DNA of 13,103 nt from an uncultured Pseudomonadota bacterium (GTDB lineage Bacteria > Pseudomonadota > Gammaproteobacteria > Burkholderiales > SG8-41): NCBI GenBank assembly GCA_946885605.1, contig CAMPGR010000110.1:1-13103 (forward strand), written 5' to 3'. The notes beneath the pieces were generated by a model. It was not told where the DNA came from. It saw only the letters and a list, made by a program, of their open reading frames with translations, and did not search any database. This document shows, piece by piece, positions 11,554 through 13,103 of the stretch. A program made the translations under genes and the position numbers. Every line of letters starts with the position of its first letter. The first letter of the stretch is position 1.

Positions 11554-12740
11554 CCGGCAGACGAAAGCCCAGGCCGGAGGCAGTGCCTGCCGCCCGGCTC
11601 GACGACATCGCGCCCTTCCGCGTAATGGAGATCCTCGCGCGCGCCCGCGAGCTCGAGCGCGCGGGACGCAGCATCATCCACATGGAGATCGGCGAGCCCG
11701 ATTTTCCGACGCCGCGGCCGGTCTGCGAGGCGGGGAGCGCGGCGCTCGCGAAGGGCGAGCTCTACTACACGCCCGCGCAGGGGCTGCCCGCGCTGCGTGA
11801 GGCGATAGCGGATTTTTATCGCGCCCGCTACGGGGTGGAGGTCCCCGCTTCGCGCATCATCGTCACCACCGGATCCTCGGGTGCGCTGTTGCTCGCCGTA
11901 TCCGCGCTCGTCAACCCGGGTGACCGGGTGCTCGTGGCGGACCCCGGCTACCCCTGCAATCGCCACTTCGTGCGGCTCGTCGAAGGCGAGCCGGTGGCGG
12001 TCGCGGTCGGAGCCGACAGCAACTACCAATTGACGCCCGAGCTCGTCGCGCAGCACTGGGACAGCCGAACCGTTGCGGCGCTCGTTGCCTCGCCCTCCAA
12101 CCCGACCGGCACGCTCGTTCCCGCAGAGCATCTGAGGCAGCTAGCGGAGTTTGCCCGGGCACGCCGCGGCACGCTGATCGTCGATGAGATCTATCACGGG
12201 CTCGTTTATGAAAGCGAAGTGACCACAGCGCTTGGCCTGAGCGACGATGTCTTCGTTATCAACAGCTTTTCCAAGTACTTCAACATGACCGGCTGGCGGC
12301 TCGGGTGGATGGTGGTGCCCGAGCGCTTTGTCGCGGGAATCGACAAGCTCGCGCAGAACGTTTTCCTTGCCGCGCCGACGCCTGCACAGTATGCCGCACT
12401 CGCCGCCTTCCGGCCCGAAACGCTCGCCATACTGGACGCGCGCCGTGCCGAGTTCCAGGCGCGGCGCGACTACCTGGTCCCCGCGCTGCGCAGCCTGAGT
12501 TTCGACATTCCCCAGTCGCCACAAGGCGCGTTCTACGTTTATGCGGGCTGCAGCCGGCTGACGGCAGACAGCTTTGCGTTTGCCCGCGACTTGCTCGAGC
12601 AGGCGGGTGTCGCCATTACGCCGGGAATCGATTTCGGATCGAACGCCCCGGAGCGCCATGTGCGCTTCGCCTATACCAATTCCATCGAGCGCCTGGAGGA
12701 GGGCGTACGCCGCATCGGCGCCTTTCTTCGCGCCCGATAG
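11550..12740 (+). CDS. Class I/II PLP-dependent aminotransferase
   Basis: A 396-residue fold-type I aminotransferase. Visible marks are GEPDFPTP (48-55), TTGSSGALLLA for the phosphate-binding turn (107-116), SPSNPTG (181-187; Asn184), DEIYHGLVY (212-220; Asp212, Tyr215), the PLP lysine Lys242 in SFSKYFNMTGWRLGW with Arg250, and Arg372 in HVRFAYTNS for the substrate carboxylate. It should move an amino group between an amino acid and a 2-oxo acid in the cytoplasm; specificity is not readable. I place the start at the GTG at 11550, which shares GTGA with the TAXI stop and has AAGGTG upstream, implying translational coupling. The open frame reaches back to a GTG at 11499 inside the TAXI gene, which is less likely. 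GTG at 11583 follows a GGAGG too closely. Confidence 0.9.
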   Translation: MTGRRKPRPEAVPAARLDDIAPFRVMEILARARELERAGRSIIHMEIGEPDFPTPRPVCEAGSAALAKGELYYTPAQGLPALREAIADFYRARYGVEVPASRIIVTTGSSGALLLAVSALVNPGDRVLVADPGYPCNRHFVRLVEGEPVAVAVGADSNYQLTPELVAQHWDSRTVAALVASPSNPTGTLVPAEHLRQLAEFARARRGTLIVDEIYHGLVYESEVTTALGLSDDVFVINSFSKYFNMTGWRLGWMVVPERFVAGIDKLAQNVFLAAPTPAQYAALAAFRPETLAILDARRAEFQARRDYLVPALRSLSFDIPQSPQGAFYVYAGCSRLTADSFAFARDLLEQAGVAITPGIDFGSNAPERHVRFAYTNSIERLEEGVRRIGAFLRAR

Positions 12741-12762
12741 AAATTCCTCGATATTTGCCACG

Positions 12763-13103
12763 ATGACAAGCAAAGCTAGACCCGTTGCAATTGTCGCCGC
12801 CGAAGCGCCGGCCCGCGCAAAAGCCTCGAACTACCCCGAGCGGTTCGCGAGCCGCATGGGCGGGCGGGAGAAGCACCCGCTCGGTGACGTGTTCGGCCTC
12901 CAGAACTTTGGCGTCAACCTGACACGGCTTGCGCCCGGCGCCGTCTCGGCGCTGCGGCACGCGCACTCCGCTCAGGACGAATTCGTCTACATCCTGAGCG
13001 GGCGCCCGATTCTCGAGACCGACGCGGGTGAAACGGAGCTTGCGCCCGGCATGTGCGCGGGCTTCAAGGCCGGCAGCGGCGATTCGCACCACCTGATCAA
13101 TCG
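12763..13103 (+). CDS. Cupin-domain protein, 3' end beyond the window
   Basis: 113 codons are visible from the ATG at 12763 and the frame is open to the window edge. A single cupin fold is recognisable. The first motif is RHAHSAQDEFVYILSG with metal-ligand candidates His66, His68 and Glu73, and SGDSHHLIN with His109/His110 begins the second. The segment LGDVFGLQNFGVNLTRLAPG is typical of small stand-alone proteobacterial cupins of about 160 residues. Function could be enzymatic or sugar/ligand binding and cannot be assigned. It begins 22 bases after the aminotransferase stop on the same strand, so it is probably co-transcribed. No clear Shine-Dalgarno sequence precedes the start. Confidence 0.82.
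   Translation, partial: MTSKARPVAIVAAEAPARAKASNYPERFASRMGGREKHPLGDVFGLQNFGVNLTRLAPGAVSALRHAHSAQDEFVYILSGRPILETDAGETELAPGMCAGFKAGSGDSHHLIN

Noticed and set aside
12616..13092. 158-codon open frame on the minus strand over the aminotransferase-cupin junction
   Set aside because: Both plus-strand genes beneath it have clear family motifs; the reverse frame has none.

Overview
The window reads as ordinary chromosomal DNA from a GC-rich proteobacterium, most likely a betaproteobacterium. The grounds are the strong G/C bias at third codon positions, a proteobacterial OxyR, a homodimeric AceE-type 2-oxo-acid dehydrogenase E1, an AsnC/Lrp regulator, a TAXI binding protein, and G-rich REP-like hairpins between and within genes. 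The lineage is inferred from protein character only. I see no rRNA, tRNA, CRISPR array, transposase or phage gene. Every interval over about 150 bases holds a gene.

Left end (1-2243): a peroxide-defence locus. ahpC (three-cysteine peroxiredoxin) and ahpD (its CxxC reductase) form a leftward pair. oxyR, with both sensing cysteines, is transcribed divergently. The 97-base control region holds a plausible ahpC promoter and an 11-base repeat duplicated 40 bases apart.

Middle (2268-9257): five leftward genes, in transcription order. They are an AceE-type E1, a fusion of a phospholipase D/cardiolipin synthase-like enzyme to a VTT (DedA/TMEM64-like) membrane domain, an endonuclease/exonuclease/phosphatase (EEP) protein, a SufU/NifU-N iron-sulfur scaffold, and a small VOC-fold protein. 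The PLD and EEP pair recalls E. coli ybhO(clsB)-ybhP. The gap between those two genes holds a striking 27-bp near-perfect palindrome next to a REP-like hairpin. A second hairpin of the same style lies in frame inside the E1 gene and encodes about 18 extra residues.

Right end (9401-13103): an Lrp/AsnC regulator is divergent from the E1 gene and ends before a good intrinsic terminator. Then come rightward genes for a DoxX-family membrane protein, a periplasmic TAXI solute receptor, a class I aminotransferase whose GTG start overlaps the TAXI stop, and a cupin cut by the window edge. The orphan E1 beside a divergent Lrp regulator resembles the Pseudomonas putida mdeB/mdeR (2-oxobutyrate dehydrogenase) arrangement. 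With a TAXI receptor (known ligands include glutamate and 2-oxoglutarate) and an aminotransferase nearby, the right half looks like amino-acid/2-oxo-acid catabolism. No E2/E3 subunit and no TRAP membrane subunit is present.

I do not see an unmistakably new system. The most unusual signals are the in-frame REP-like insertion in the E1 gene, the 27-bp palindrome, and the orphan TAXI receptor coupled to an aminotransferase.
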